Positions 26,548 through 35,420 are shown, counted from the first letter of the stretch. The stretch: 64,000 nucleotides of DNA from JALYRV01 sp040902895 (GCA_040902895.1 JBBDWL010000112.1:1-64000); one strand, 5' to 3'. Program-made: numbers and translations. Notes: generated by a model not told the origin, from the sequence alone.

Positions 26548-27327
26548 CTATCTCTTCGCTGGCGGCTGCATCTGGTCGCGTGCCCGTTGAAGTGAAAGCT
26601 CGAGGAGCAACCGCAGATCGTCGAGCGTTGTGTCGAGATCGTTATTCATGTCCACGAGCTGGTGGCCCTTGATCCGTTGGCGCCACCGCTCCGAGATGAC
26701 CGAACGCACAATTTGGAGTGCCGGCTGTCGATGCTGGTAACGCCCCATACGATCCTCTACGGCGGTGAAAAGCGCGCAGAAAAGGCCGATGGATTTCGTC
26801 TGGCCGGGTGGACAGATTTGAACTTCCGCCTTATTCCACTGCGCCGATGCTTTGAGCTTCGCCAGCGCACCGCGCAGAATCGCGACGTCGTCGGCGGTGG
26901 CGAGCGGGACGGTTCCGAGATCCAGAACGAGTGACACAGCCTTTGCGAATCGATCGCACGAGGCGCAGTCTTCTTTCGGACCCGCCTCTGTCTCGCGCCA
27001 TTCCCGGACGAGCAGCCAGGCCAGTCCGGTGCGGAAGACGAGCCGGCGTCCGTTGCCGCGTTCCTCGACAATCTCGAAAGAGGTCTCGACCTTGGGCAGC
27101 GACAGATTGCCGCGCCATGGAGGCCGTTCACCGGGACCGGACGTCATCCAGATCTTGACGCCGCTCTCGAAGGGCAGACGCATACGAGTCCCCGGCCCGC
27201 CGGGCTCGACCTGGCATTCGCCACCGAGGCCGTACGGTCTTGGGTAGAGCACACACCGGGCAGTCTGGGCCGCGGCAGTGCCGTGTGCAGCGAGTGTCAC
27301 GAACGCGACGGCCACGAAGAGGCGCAT
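26548..27327 (-). CDS. Secreted protein of unknown function
   Basis: 259 residues from the ATG at 27327, preceded by a strong GGAGG six bases away. It opens with a signal peptide (MRLFVAVAFVTLAAHGTAAA), and a Cys-containing section (RCVLYPRPYGLGGEC) follows. The middle has CASCDRFAKAVSLVLDL and the C-terminus is helical with paired basic and acidic residues. I do not recognise a family. The upstream ATG at 27369 adds a non-signal leader and was rejected. Confidence 0.65.
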   Translation of the reverse strand: MRLFVAVAFVTLAAHGTAAAQTARCVLYPRPYGLGGECQVEPGGPGTRMRLPFESGVKIWMTSGPGERPPWRGNLSLPKVETSFEIVEERGNGRRLVFRTGLAWLLVREWRETEAGPKEDCASCDRFAKAVSLVLDLGTVPLATADDVAILRGALAKLKASAQWNKAEVQICPPGQTKSIGLFCALFTAVEDRMGRYQHRQPALQIVRSVISERWRQRIKGHQLVDMNNDLDTTLDDLRLLLELSLQRARDQMQPPAKR

Positions 27328-27438
27328 GATGACCTCCGAGCAGGGTCTGTGAAGGGGAAAACGCAGCAACTTATATCACAGGAGATTTTTCTTCGTGGAC
27401 GCTTGCGACCTTTGTGCCGATGGCATATACAGAAGACG

Positions 27439-28368
27439 ATGCCACATTGGCTTTCGCGCGCGACGGTATGCGGCGCTCTCGTCGCGATGTCCGTGTCCTG
27501 CGCGGAGGAATGGATCGATCCGCCCGCGGTCGACGCCGCGGAGTTCCTGCAGGCCCATCGTCAATGGCGGGATGAGCGGCGCGCGCTGCTGAGCGATCCG
27601 ATCGACAGTGCGCTCTCGCTGGCAGGGCTCTGGCCGCTCAAGGAAGGCCGGACGGCATTCGGGTCGGATCCGTCCTCGGACGTTGTCCTCGATGCGCGTC
27701 ATGCGCCGCCTCGTGCGGGCACGATTGTTCGCACTGGCAATTCGTTTGTTCTCGAGCCGGCAGCGGACGCGAACCTCGTGTTGTCGTCAGGTGAGAAGGT
27801 CAGCAGTCCGATTCAGGCGTCGACCGATGAAGCCAGCCAGCCGACGACAGTCAGGCTCGGAAGCCTGAGGCTCTCGATCCATGTGGAGCCTGGCCCCGGC
27901 TACTGGATCCGCGTTCGTGATGCTTCTTCTCCGCAACTCAAGTCGGTGCAGGCGACTGAAGTGTTCGAGCCCGATCTCCGCTGGCGCGTGGCCGCGAAAT
28001 TGGAGCGGTTCCCGACTCCGCGGCTCATTCAGGTCGATGACGTCACCGGCGGCGTGCAGCCGCGTGAGGCGCCGGGCATGCTCAAGTTCCGGATCGAGGG
28101 CCGTGTGCACCGGCTGATGGCCGTTGGCACGAGCGACGCGCGATCCTGGAGGGCGCCGTTCAAGGACGCGACGAATCGCTCGTCCACATACCAGGCCGGC
28201 CGTTATCTCGCCGTCGCGCCGCCCGATGCGTCGGGTTGGACGGTGATCGACTTCAACCGCGCGTACAACCCGCCATGCGCGTATTCGCGCTACACCGTCT
28301 GCATGCTGCCGCCGCCTGAAAACCGGCTGTCGATTGCGGTGACCGCCGGCGAAAAGCGCCCGAAGTAG
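27439..28368 (+). CDS. DUF1684 lipoprotein
   Basis: 309 residues. The ATG at 27439 opens a lipoprotein-type signal (CGALVAMSVSC, Cys at residue 21). DUF1684 hallmarks follow: HRQWRDERRALLSDPIDSAL, LAGLWPLKEGRTAFGSDPSS, AGRYLAVAPPDASGWTVIDF, and the end with FNRAYNPPCAYSRYTVCMLP. The family is widespread and periplasmic, with no established reaction. No neighbours form an obvious operon with it. Confidence 0.85.
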   Translation: MPHWLSRATVCGALVAMSVSCAEEWIDPPAVDAAEFLQAHRQWRDERRALLSDPIDSALSLAGLWPLKEGRTAFGSDPSSDVVLDARHAPPRAGTIVRTGNSFVLEPAADANLVLSSGEKVSSPIQASTDEASQPTTVRLGSLRLSIHVEPGPGYWIRVRDASSPQLKSVQATEVFEPDLRWRVAAKLERFPTPRLIQVDDVTGGVQPREAPGMLKFRIEGRVHRLMAVGTSDARSWRAPFKDATNRSSTYQAGRYLAVAPPDASGWTVIDFNRAYNPPCAYSRYTVCMLPPPENRLSIAVTAGEKRPK

Positions 28369-28377
28369 CTATCTGGT

Positions 28378-28395
28378 GGTATCACTCGTGATACC
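28378..28395 (+). promoter_or_regulatory. Perfect 18-bp palindrome, operator of the PIN/RHH operon
   Basis: GGTATCAC-TC-GTGATACC is an 8-bp perfect inverted repeat with a 2-base centre. It ends 8 bases before the GTG start at 28404 and covers a -10-like TACCAT (28392-28397). Toxin-antitoxin operons are usually repressed by the antitoxin at such a site; RHH antitoxins bind short dyads. Confidence 0.65.
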
Positions 28396-28403
28396 ATAAC
28401 CTA

Positions 28404-28823
28404 GTGCGCGTTGGGCTCGACAGCAGCGTCCTGGTCGCTGCGCTGCGATCCCGTCGAGGCGCGTCCATCGAAGTTCTGCGGCTGCTCCGGAATCGGAGGT
28501 TCGCGGTCGCCGTGTCTGTTCCCCTCGTGTTGGAGTACGAGTCGCACCTGCTGCGGCACGCAGAGGAACTGGGACTGGCGCGTGAAGAGGCGACCGGGAT
28601 CGTCGACTACTTTTGCGCAGTGGGCCACCCTCAAGAGATCCATTTTTTGTGGCGTCCTGCGCTTTCCGACCCCGGCGACGAATTCGTTCTCGAACTGGCG
28701 GTGTCCGGCGGCTGCGATGCGATCGTGACGCACAACGTACGTGATTTCAGCCGAGCCCAGGCTTTCGGAGTGGACGTACTTACGCCGGCTCAGTTCCTGA
28801 TCCGGCTGCGGGAGGATTCATGA
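28404..28823 (+). CDS. PIN-domain toxin (VapC-like ribonuclease)
   Basis: 139 residues from a GTG. It has the PIN acidic residues: Asp6 in VGLDSSVLVAAL, Glu44 in PLVLEYES, and the distal GDEFVLELAVSGGCDAIVTH with NVRDF. This matches the 'putative toxin-antitoxin toxin component, PIN family' group. PIN toxins cleave RNA. The antitoxin gene follows with an ATGA overlap, the reverse of the usual VapBC order. The start is fixed by the operator palindrome just upstream. Confidence 0.85.
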   Translation: MRVGLDSSVLVAALRSRRGASIEVLRLLRNRRFAVAVSVPLVLEYESHLLRHAEELGLAREEATGIVDYFCAVGHPQEIHFLWRPALSDPGDEFVLELAVSGGCDAIVTHNVRDFSRAQAFGVDVLTPAQFLIRLREDS

Positions 28824-29152
28824 GCAATCTGAGCCTTCGTCTTCCAGACTCGCTTCATGACAAGGTACGCGAGCTGGCCGAGCGAGATAACGTATCGATC
28901 AATCAGTTCATTGCGACTGCTGTCGCCGAGAAAGCGGCAGCGCTGCTAACCGTCGAGTACCTCGAGGCTCGCGGCCAACGGGGAGACGGGCGGCTGCTCG
29001 ACAGGGTGCTGGCGCGCGTGGCCAATGTCCCGCCCGTGCCGGGTGATGAGATCGCAGGCGAGGTACGGGCCGCCGGGCAAGCCCGCGAGCGACGGCCAGC
29101 CTACGGAACCCGCCGGCGCTCACGATCTTCATCGAGATCCGGGAAACGCTGA
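28820..29152 (+). CDS. Ribbon-helix-helix antitoxin with an extended C-terminus
   Basis: 110 residues. The N-terminal 45 residues are a clear RHH DNA-binding domain (LSLRLPDSLHDKVRELAERD, NVSINQFIATAVAEKAAALL). Family members normally stop after the acidic tail that here reads VPPVPGDEIAG; this one runs on with 29 basic, Ser/Arg-rich residues to RSGKR. The tail looks like out-of-frame readthrough after loss of the original stop. The start overlaps the toxin stop as ATGA. It probably represses its own operon through the palindrome at 28378-28395. Confidence 0.8.
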   Translation: MSNLSLRLPDSLHDKVRELAERDNVSINQFIATAVAEKAAALLTVEYLEARGQRGDGRLLDRVLARVANVPPVPGDEIAGEVRAAGQARERRPAYGTRRRSRSSSRSGKR

Positions 29153-29160
29153 GCAGTACC

Positions 29161-31833
29161 TCAGCGCGTCCTCAATCCCGGCGCGATCGTCACCTGTACC
29201 TTCTGCATCTCCTTGACCGCGCCGTAGGTCAGCGTGACTTCGTACTCGCCGGGCGCGACGAACAGCATGCCCTGGCCGCCGTACTGATTCAGCAGATCGC
29301 CGGTCGGCTTCAGATTCCACACGATGCGTGACAACCCAGGCGTGCCTGGCGCGGTGAGGTTCGCGACCGGCATGCCCGCCGCGTTTTTGATCGCGATCGA
29401 GATGCCATCGCCGGTGAACTCTTTCACCCACACATTAATCAGCGCGCCGACCGGCTGGTTCGCGCCGCGGAAGGTGCCGGTTGATCCCTGCCAGTCGCTC
29501 CAGCCGGGATACGGCTCATGACCCCACGCGGGCGCGATGGGGAACAAATGCGCCTTCTTCTCGCGCACCGCGGGCGTCAATTCTTCCAGCGGACGGATGT
29601 CGTCGACAATGAAGAGGCTGCGCCCGTGGGTGGCGATGATGAGATCGCGTTCGCGAGGATGAATGATGATGTCGTCAACCGGCACCGTCGGCAGCCCGCC
29701 AAACTTCGTCCACGATCGGCCGCGATCGAGACTCGCGTACAAGCCGAACTCCGTGCCGGCGAAGAGCAGATCGGCGTTGAACGGGTCCTCCTTGATGACG
29801 CGCACGGGTTCGTCCTTCGGGAGGTCGTCGCTGACGCTCTGCCACGTCTTTCCCTGATCGGCCGTGCGATAGACCAGCGGGGCATAGTTCCCGGATCGGA
29901 AGGCGGCCACGGCCATGTAGGCGACGTTCGCGTCGTGATGGCTTGGCTCGAGCCGCGCGATCCACTGGTTCCTGGCCGCGGCCGGCAGATTAGCGGTGAG
30001 ATCGGTCCACTGCTCGCCGCCGTTATGTCCCACCCACACCTTCCCATCGTCAGTGCCGGCCCAGAGCGTGCCGGGTCTGGCAGGGGAGTCCGCGAGCGAG
30101 AAGACCACGCCGTACGTCTCGGCGCCGCTGCCGGTCGTGATGGTCTTCTCAGGATCTTTTGCTGAGAGATCCGGGCTCACCGCTTCCCAGCGCTCGCCGC
30201 GATTCGTCAGCGCGAACACGCGATTGCCGCCGAGATAGAGCTTGCCGTCTTTCGCGCGGCTACCGATGAGCGGCGAGTTCCAGTGAAAGCGGAATGCGGT
30301 CTGGCCTTCCGCCGGTTCCGGGCGCAGGCCTTCGATGGCGCCGCTGCGCAGATCGAAGCGGTGCGCGTAGCCGGACTGGGATTCGGTGTAAATGAACGAC
30401 GGCTCGGTTTCGTCGAAGACGCAATAGAAACCGTCGCCGCCCTGAATGTTGATCCAGTCGGCGTTCTGGATGCCGTCCTTCGTCATGGTGTTACTCGGGC
30501 CGACCCAGTTCAGGTTGTCCTGTAATCCGCCGCAGATGCGATAGAACGGCCGGCTGTCATCGACGTTGATGCGATAGAACTCGCCGATCGCCATCGTATT
30601 GAGATGCGCCCAGTTGCCGGCCGCGTCGTACGTCACATACACGCCGCCATCGGTGCCGAGCAGCATGCGGTCGGGATTCGTTGGATCGAATGCGAGCGCA
30701 TGGAGATCGGGATGAATCGACTTGCCGCGATCCTCGCGGAACGTGAGTCCGCCATCTTCAGACGCCAGCAGCGCGAAGCCCAGGACGTACACCTTTTTGT
30801 CATCCGTTGGATGCACGCGGATCTGGCTGAAATAGAAGGGCCGTGGATTGAGCGGCGTCTGGCGCGTCCACGAGCTGCCGCCGTCATCGCTGCGGAACAC
30901 GCCTCCAGCCTCGCTGTTCACTTCCATCAGCGATTGCACGCCGCCTTCAGAACTTTCGACGATGGCGTACACGATCTGCGGATTCTTCGGGAAGACGGAA
31001 AGGCCGATGCGGCCGGTCTTGCCCGGCAGGCCCTTCGTGAGCTTCGTCCAGGTGCCTCCGCCGTCAGTCGATCGATAGATTCCGCCGGCATCGCGGCCGC
31101 CGGTGAGCGCCGGTCCCGATGCAAACGACCACGGCGTGCGCTGCCGCGCATAGAGCGTGGCATAGACGATATTCGGATTCTGTGGATCGATCGCGAGCTC
31201 GCCGCAGCCGACGATGTTCGCGTCAGCGCCCTGGCCGCGAAGCGAGGCCGTCCATGTCTTGCCGCCATCAGTTGTCTTGTAGCACCCGCGCTCCGCCGAC
31301 GGCTGCCAGAGATCGCCCATCGCCGCGACCCATGCCGTGTCGGGGTCCTTCGGATGGACGACGATGCGCGCGATCGTTTTCGAATTGGCAAGACCGGCGT
31401 GCGTCCACGTGCCTCCGCCGTCCGTGGATCGATAGACGCCGCGACCCCACCCCGAGCTGTTGCGATCGTTCGCTTCGCCAGAGCCAAGCCAGATGACTTT
31501 CGGATTGGACGGCGATACCGCGACCGCGCCCATCGACGAGACATTCTGGCTGTCGGTCAGGCTGGCGAACGACGCGCCATTGTCCGCGGTCTTCATCAAC
31601 CCGCCGTGCGCCGTGGCTGCATAGAAGGTCCAGGGATTCTCGGGATCGAACGCGATCTCCGAGATACGGCCGCCCATGATGGCGGGGCCGATGCTGCGCG
31701 CCTTCAATCCTTTAATGAGGCTTTCGGGGACGGCGCTGACGGGCTGCGCCGCCTCGGCGCGCGGCTGCTGGCGTTGTCCTGAAGCGGACGCAACAGTGCT
31801 CGAAAGAAGAATCAATACGGCGATACGGCGCAT
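29161..31833 (-). CDS. Secreted VPS10/sortilin-like BNR propeller protein
   Basis: 890 residues with a signal peptide (MRRIAVLILLSSTVAS) and GAGGA six bases before the ATG. The first 700 residues form a multi-bladed propeller with Asp-box-like motifs (YRSTDGGGTWTKLTKGLPGK, VFRSDDGGSSWTRQ, RTADQGKTWQSVSDDLPKDE). A C-terminal sandwich domain (ISIAIKNAAGMPVANLTAPG, VAPGEYEVTLTYG) follows. Such proteins are very common in Acidobacteriota, often called glycosyl hydrolases, though catalysis is unproven. Divergent from the M48 gene. Confidence 0.85.
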   Translation of the reverse strand: MRRIAVLILLSSTVASASGQRQQPRAEAAQPVSAVPESLIKGLKARSIGPAIMGGRISEIAFDPENPWTFYAATAHGGLMKTADNGASFASLTDSQNVSSMGAVAVSPSNPKVIWLGSGEANDRNSSGWGRGVYRSTDGGGTWTHAGLANSKTIARIVVHPKDPDTAWVAAMGDLWQPSAERGCYKTTDGGKTWTASLRGQGADANIVGCGELAIDPQNPNIVYATLYARQRTPWSFASGPALTGGRDAGGIYRSTDGGGTWTKLTKGLPGKTGRIGLSVFPKNPQIVYAIVESSEGGVQSLMEVNSEAGGVFRSDDGGSSWTRQTPLNPRPFYFSQIRVHPTDDKKVYVLGFALLASEDGGLTFREDRGKSIHPDLHALAFDPTNPDRMLLGTDGGVYVTYDAAGNWAHLNTMAIGEFYRINVDDSRPFYRICGGLQDNLNWVGPSNTMTKDGIQNADWINIQGGDGFYCVFDETEPSFIYTESQSGYAHRFDLRSGAIEGLRPEPAEGQTAFRFHWNSPLIGSRAKDGKLYLGGNRVFALTNRGERWEAVSPDLSAKDPEKTITTGSGAETYGVVFSLADSPARPGTLWAGTDDGKVWVGHNGGEQWTDLTANLPAAARNQWIARLEPSHHDANVAYMAVAAFRSGNYAPLVYRTADQGKTWQSVSDDLPKDEPVRVIKEDPFNADLLFAGTEFGLYASLDRGRSWTKFGGLPTVPVDDIIIHPRERDLIIATHGRSLFIVDDIRPLEELTPAVREKKAHLFPIAPAWGHEPYPGWSDWQGSTGTFRGANQPVGALINVWVKEFTGDGISIAIKNAAGMPVANLTAPGTPGLSRIVWNLKPTGDLLNQYGGQGMLFVAPGEYEVTLTYGAVKEMQKVQVTIAPGLRTR

Positions 31834-31935
31834 GAGAGTCCTCGAAAAAAGGGGTGAATACCGCCCACATTGTGCCCCATGTCGCAGCTCCAGCTCTGCT
31901 GGCCGTGGGCCTCGGCCTTGCAGTGGTGCGAATCC

Positions 31936-33366
31936 ATGAAGGCTCCATCACTTCACCGGCTCAGCCGGACGGCTTCGATCCTTCCCGCGCTTGCGCTTGT
32001 GTTCGTCACAACGGCCGACGCGCAGACGCGTATCGCGATACGCGACAACAAGTACACGCCCGCGCAGGACGTCCAGCTCGGACGCGAGGCGGCCGAGCAG
32101 GTGAGGCGTGAATATCCGCTGCTCGACGATAACAGGACTGAGGGCATGATCGATCGGATCGGCGAGCGCCTCGTCGAGAACATTCCGCAGGAGTACCGGC
32201 AACCCCTCTTCCGTTACAGCTTCGACGTCGTCAACATGCGCGAGATCAATGCCTTTGCGCTGCCGGGCGGCCCGATGTTCGTCAACCGCGGCATGATTCA
32301 GGCGGCGCGCAATGAGGCGGAAGTCGCCGGCGTCATGGCGCACGAGCTTGCGCACGTCGTGCTGCGGCATGGAACCGTGCAGGCCTCAAAGGCACAGAAA
32401 TTCCAGATTGGCGCGATTGCCGGGCAGATTCTCGGCGCCATCGTCGGTGGCACTCCAGGGGCGGTAATCGCCCAGGGATCGGAGATCGGCCTGGGCACCT
32501 ACTTCCTCAAGTACGGCCGCGAATTCGAGCGCGAAGCCGATCTGGTCGGCGCCCAGATGATGGCGAGCGCCGGCTACGACCCCATTGCGATGGCGACGAT
32601 GTTCGAGACGATCGCGAGGCAGGGCCGGTCGGGCGGGCCCGAGTGGTTGAGCAGCCATCCGAATCCGGGCAACCGGTCGGCGGCGATCCGCAAGGAAGCC
32701 CAGATGCTGGGCGCGCCGAGATATGCAGGCAATACCGCGGAGTTCAATTCGGTCCGCGCTCGACTCGGTCAGATGCCGACAGCGCCGACCGCGCAGCAGG
32801 TGGCGCAGGCGCGCCAGCAGGGCCGTCAGATTCCCGGAGCCAACACGGGCAACACTCGGGGCTCCGTTGGCACGTCCGGGCGCGCGATGCGAGTGGAGCC
32901 GCCCTCCACGCGTTGGCGCACGTATCAGCCCGCCGAAGCCATTCGCGTGTCGGTGCCCGACAACTGGGAGCAGATCGGCGGCGAGGGAACGGTGACGTAT
33001 GCGCCTGAGGGTGGCTACACGCAACAGGCTTTCACGCACGGCGTGCAGATCGGCGTTGCAGCTTCGACCGGCCAGAATCTGGCCCAGTCGACCAACGCGT
33101 TGATTCGCAACTTCACCCAGAGCAACCCGAACCTCCGGCGCGCGGGCAATAGCGTGCGCACAACCGTTGCCGGCCGGGCGGGTCTCTCCGCGACGCTCAC
33201 GAACGTGGGCCCCGGAGGCGAGCGCGAAGTCATCATGCTGTCGACGACCACGCTGAGCGACGGCAGCACGCTGTTCATCCTGGGCGTCGCGCCGCAGAAC
33301 GAAGCGCGCACGTACCAGAATGTGTTCAACCGGGTGCGTCAGCAGGTCGTGATCAACGACAGGTAG
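31936..33366 (+). CDS. Secreted M48-family metalloprotease
   Basis: 476 residues from the ATG at 31936, which begins a signal peptide ending TTADAQ. The zinc motif is HELAH (His136-His140), with the third ligand Glu198 in EFEREADLVGAQ, as in BepA/YfgC-like periplasmic chaperone-proteases. After the catalytic domain (to about 290) come a Gln/Arg-rich linker and a C-terminal domain of about 160 residues (VSVPDNWEQIGGEGTVTYAP) not found in BepA. The open frame upstream of 31936 is not signal-like. A strong terminator follows at 33395-33424. Confidence 0.85.
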   Translation: MKAPSLHRLSRTASILPALALVFVTTADAQTRIAIRDNKYTPAQDVQLGREAAEQVRREYPLLDDNRTEGMIDRIGERLVENIPQEYRQPLFRYSFDVVNMREINAFALPGGPMFVNRGMIQAARNEAEVAGVMAHELAHVVLRHGTVQASKAQKFQIGAIAGQILGAIVGGTPGAVIAQGSEIGLGTYFLKYGREFEREADLVGAQMMASAGYDPIAMATMFETIARQGRSGGPEWLSSHPNPGNRSAAIRKEAQMLGAPRYAGNTAEFNSVRARLGQMPTAPTAQQVAQARQQGRQIPGANTGNTRGSVGTSGRAMRVEPPSTRWRTYQPAEAIRVSVPDNWEQIGGEGTVTYAPEGGYTQQAFTHGVQIGVAASTGQNLAQSTNALIRNFTQSNPNLRRAGNSVRTTVAGRAGLSATLTNVGPGGEREVIMLSTTTLSDGSTLFILGVAPQNEARTYQNVFNRVRQQVVINDR

Positions 33367-33394
33367 ACCCCGGAAGCCGGTCAGGTAACTCGAG

Positions 33395-33424
33395 CGGGCG
33401 GATCCGAAAGGGTCCGCCCGTTTT
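33395..33424 (+). terminator. Rho-independent terminator of the M48 gene
   Basis: CGGGCGGATCC and GGGTCCGCCCG form an 11-bp stem (one G.U pair) closed by a GAAA tetraloop and followed by TTTT. It lies 29 bases after the M48 stop. Confidence 0.85.
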
Positions 33425-33794
33425 GCGTTTGTTACACTTTGGCGACGCGCCGGGCGTCGCAGATGAGTGCTGGATTGCTGGTGGCTACGCCGCGAGCGCG
33501 CTCGCCCGCATCAACGCGGTCAACGTCATTTCGAGCACCAGCGCGCTTCAATTCGCCGGCACGCCCCGGCCTCTGACCGAGATCGCCAGCGCCTTGAACG
33601 CCAGGGCTGTCGTCGAAGGCAGCGTCGTGACCGACGGTCCCATCGTCCGCGTTCGGACCCGCATCGTGGATGGCTCGACCGATTTCAAGAGCGCCGTGCG
33701 CGACTTCGAAGGACGCCGCGACGACATCGAGGCGCTCCAGCGACAGATCGCCATCGCTCTCAGCGCTACGTTCCAGGCGCGTAACCTGCGATAA
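33423..33794 (+). pseudogene. Fragment of a TolB/FlgO-type domain from a TPR or adenylate-cyclase-like protein
   Basis: An open frame of 123 residues beginning at a TTG inside the terminator T-tract. From ALARINAVNVISSTSALQF through GTPRPLTEIASALNARAVVE to GPIVRVRTRIVDGSTDFKSA it matches the domain that lies before TPR repeats in many acidobacterial cyclase-like or HTH-TPR proteins, normally following an ADGMTEELI-type motif. Both the N-terminal part and the TPR region are missing. A TACACT hexamer nearby could still drive transcription, but the piece looks like a remnant. Confidence 0.6.
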
Positions 33795-33820
33795 GGCGGG
33801 CTTGACGCATCGCGCACGCA

Positions 33821-34975
33821 TCATCCCGGATCTGTCCTTGCGGGACGCGGCGGCGCTTCTTCGCCGAAGTACAGCACCGCCTCGTGTCCGTTGTGCGCTC
33901 TGCATCTGAGCGCAATGTTGTCGACGGTCGCCTTGCCACCGGCGGCGTAGGGCACGATGTGGTGAAACTCGAGGAAGTCGCGTTCATCGCAGCGCCCGTC
34001 GCGCCCGACGAACGCGCATCGACCGCCGTCACGCGCAGCAACGGCACGTCTGACGGCCGCGGGAATCGTGCGCGAGCCCGGATGCGACGCCCCGGCCTCC
34101 TTCGCGCTCGTCGTGGCGCGCGGCCGTTGGACGATTCCAAACTTCTTCCGCTCGACATCAGCAATCAGCATGGTGAGCGCCTTGTTGATGAGTGCTCCGA
34201 TGTCGCCGCTCGGGATTCGATGCCGTAACAGCGCTTGCGCGTGACGCAGCTTGTCGTGGGTCTCTTGATCGGCGGTGAACTGGATTTTGTAGGTTGTGGC
34301 CGAGAGAGGCGCCAGGACCGCCGGCTTGACAGGCAGAGGCACTGTTCGATCCAGCGCCGGTCGGGGTGTTTCCATCAGCAAAGGGATCGAGATCGCTTCG
34401 CACGCGTCGTCCGCATGAATCGGCGCCGGCGGCTGCGCGCCAGGCACTGGGTCACCCCCGTGATTGTCGGCCTGGCCACCGGAGCTAACAGCGGGCTGCG
34501 ATTGCCTTCTAATGACCGCGGGCACGTCCGGTTTCGGATGGCGGGCGGCGATCAGTCGATCTACTTCGCGCTTACTTTTGAAACTCGCGGCGCTGATCCA
34601 TTCTTCGACGTTCGCCGGCGTCAGGTGCGGCGCAATGAGGACGGCGGTCGTCAGACTCAACGCGCCTCGTACAAGCGCGTCGAGTACCTCAGGAAACACT
34701 CTCGAGACTCGCGCAACTTCGATGCGGCTGTAGGCCGCCTGCTCCGAGAGCAAGAGTGTCTTAGTGCAATAGTAGTACATGCACGAGTGACCCTCCGCCA
34801 GATAGAGCCGGCGACTATCGACTTCTCTGAGCGCGATGATGAGATCTGCTTTCGACGAACGCTCGTTCGCGGCCAGACGCTTTGTTTCATCCAGGAGCGC
34901 CCGGTTTGGAAGGCCTGAAAGATTCGCCGCGAGCAGAGAGTGAGACAACGTGGGTGACGATGAGACTTGAGCCAT
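33821..34975 (-). CDS. DUF222-type HNH endonuclease
   Basis: 384 residues. The N-terminal helical region (LLAANLSGLPNRALLDETKR, CMYYYCTKTLLLSEQAAYSR) is the DUF222-like part found in many HNH proteins. A Pro-rich linker spans about 165-200. The C-terminal HNH domain has RCAFVGRDGRCDERDFLEFH, HIVPYAAGG and NIALRCRAHN with Cys ligands and the HH pair. These occur in many copies in soil bacteria and may be mobile-element derived; target unknown. No methyltransferase or other restriction gene is adjacent. Confidence 0.85.
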   Translation of the reverse strand: MAQVSSSPTLSHSLLAANLSGLPNRALLDETKRLAANERSSKADLIIALREVDSRRLYLAEGHSCMYYYCTKTLLLSEQAAYSRIEVARVSRVFPEVLDALVRGALSLTTAVLIAPHLTPANVEEWISAASFKSKREVDRLIAARHPKPDVPAVIRRQSQPAVSSGGQADNHGGDPVPGAQPPAPIHADDACEAISIPLLMETPRPALDRTVPLPVKPAVLAPLSATTYKIQFTADQETHDKLRHAQALLRHRIPSGDIGALINKALTMLIADVERKKFGIVQRPRATTSAKEAGASHPGSRTIPAAVRRAVAARDGGRCAFVGRDGRCDERDFLEFHHIVPYAAGGKATVDNIALRCRAHNGHEAVLYFGEEAPPRPARTDPG

Positions 34976-35124
34976 GTCTCACGTTAAGCCCGAGGCCTGA
35001 CAGACTAGGTCAATTCAGGTGGCCCACTATTTGCGCGACTCTGGCCGGCCAGAGTTCTGAGAAATTCGTGCCAGCGCGTGGCCTTCCAGCTGCCAGCGGA
35101 CTCGCACCACAGTTATACTCAAGT

Positions 35125-35361
35125 ATGAAAACCGCGATTTCGCTGCCCGATAGTCCGTTCGCGTCAGCCGATACGCTCGCGCGGCGTCTCGGCATCTCGC
35201 GAAGCCAGTTGTTCGCAACGGCCGTCGCGGAATTTCTCGCCAAACATCAATGCAGGAAGGTCACGGATCGGCTGAACGCCGTGCACGGTTCGGACGAACA
35301 AACGGTAGGCCCAGCGGTCAGCCTCGCGCAGGCGCAATCTGTCGGGCCTGACGCGTGGTAG
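35125..35361 (+). CDS. Orphan RHH-type antitoxin
   Basis: 78 residues: MKTAISLPDSPFASADTLAR, then RLGISRSQLFATAVAEFLAK, the ribbon-helix-helix pattern of antitoxins that pair with MazF/PemK toxins. The remaining residues are a weakly acidic tail. No intact toxin follows; the next 66 bases hold what looks like a toxin stub, then recQ begins. A TATACT hexamer (35114-35119) ends 5 bases before the ATG. The protein may still act as a repressor or neutralise a toxin encoded elsewhere. Confidence 0.75.
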   Translation: MKTAISLPDSPFASADTLARRLGISRSQLFATAVAEFLAKHQCRKVTDRLNAVHGSDEQTVGPAVSLAQAQSVGPDAW

Positions 35362-35420
35362 TCGAACGCTTCGACAGGTCGAACAGGGCCTGCGCCTGGT
35401 TCTCGGCCTATGACCATTGA
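35355..35420 (+). pseudogene. Possible MazF/PemK toxin stub
   Basis: A GTG at 35355 overlaps the antitoxin's end and reads VVVERFD, similar to the first strand of PemK/MazF toxins, then loses similarity and stops after 21 residues. Position and start match the usual antitoxin-toxin overlap. The match is very short, so this is tentative. Confidence 0.3.

Noticed and set aside
30927..31544. Arg/Ser-rich minus-strand frames inside the VPS10-like gene
   Set aside because: Alternative frames of the same strand with SR-rich composition, typical of GC-rich out-of-frame reading.
30604..31782. 392-codon plus-strand frame
   Set aside because: Antisense to the VPS10-like gene; composition is that of a shadow frame.
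33821..34975. HNH gene as part of a restriction or retron system
   Set aside because: No methyltransferase, reverse transcriptase or specificity gene adjoins it; DUF222-HNH proteins are usually solitary.
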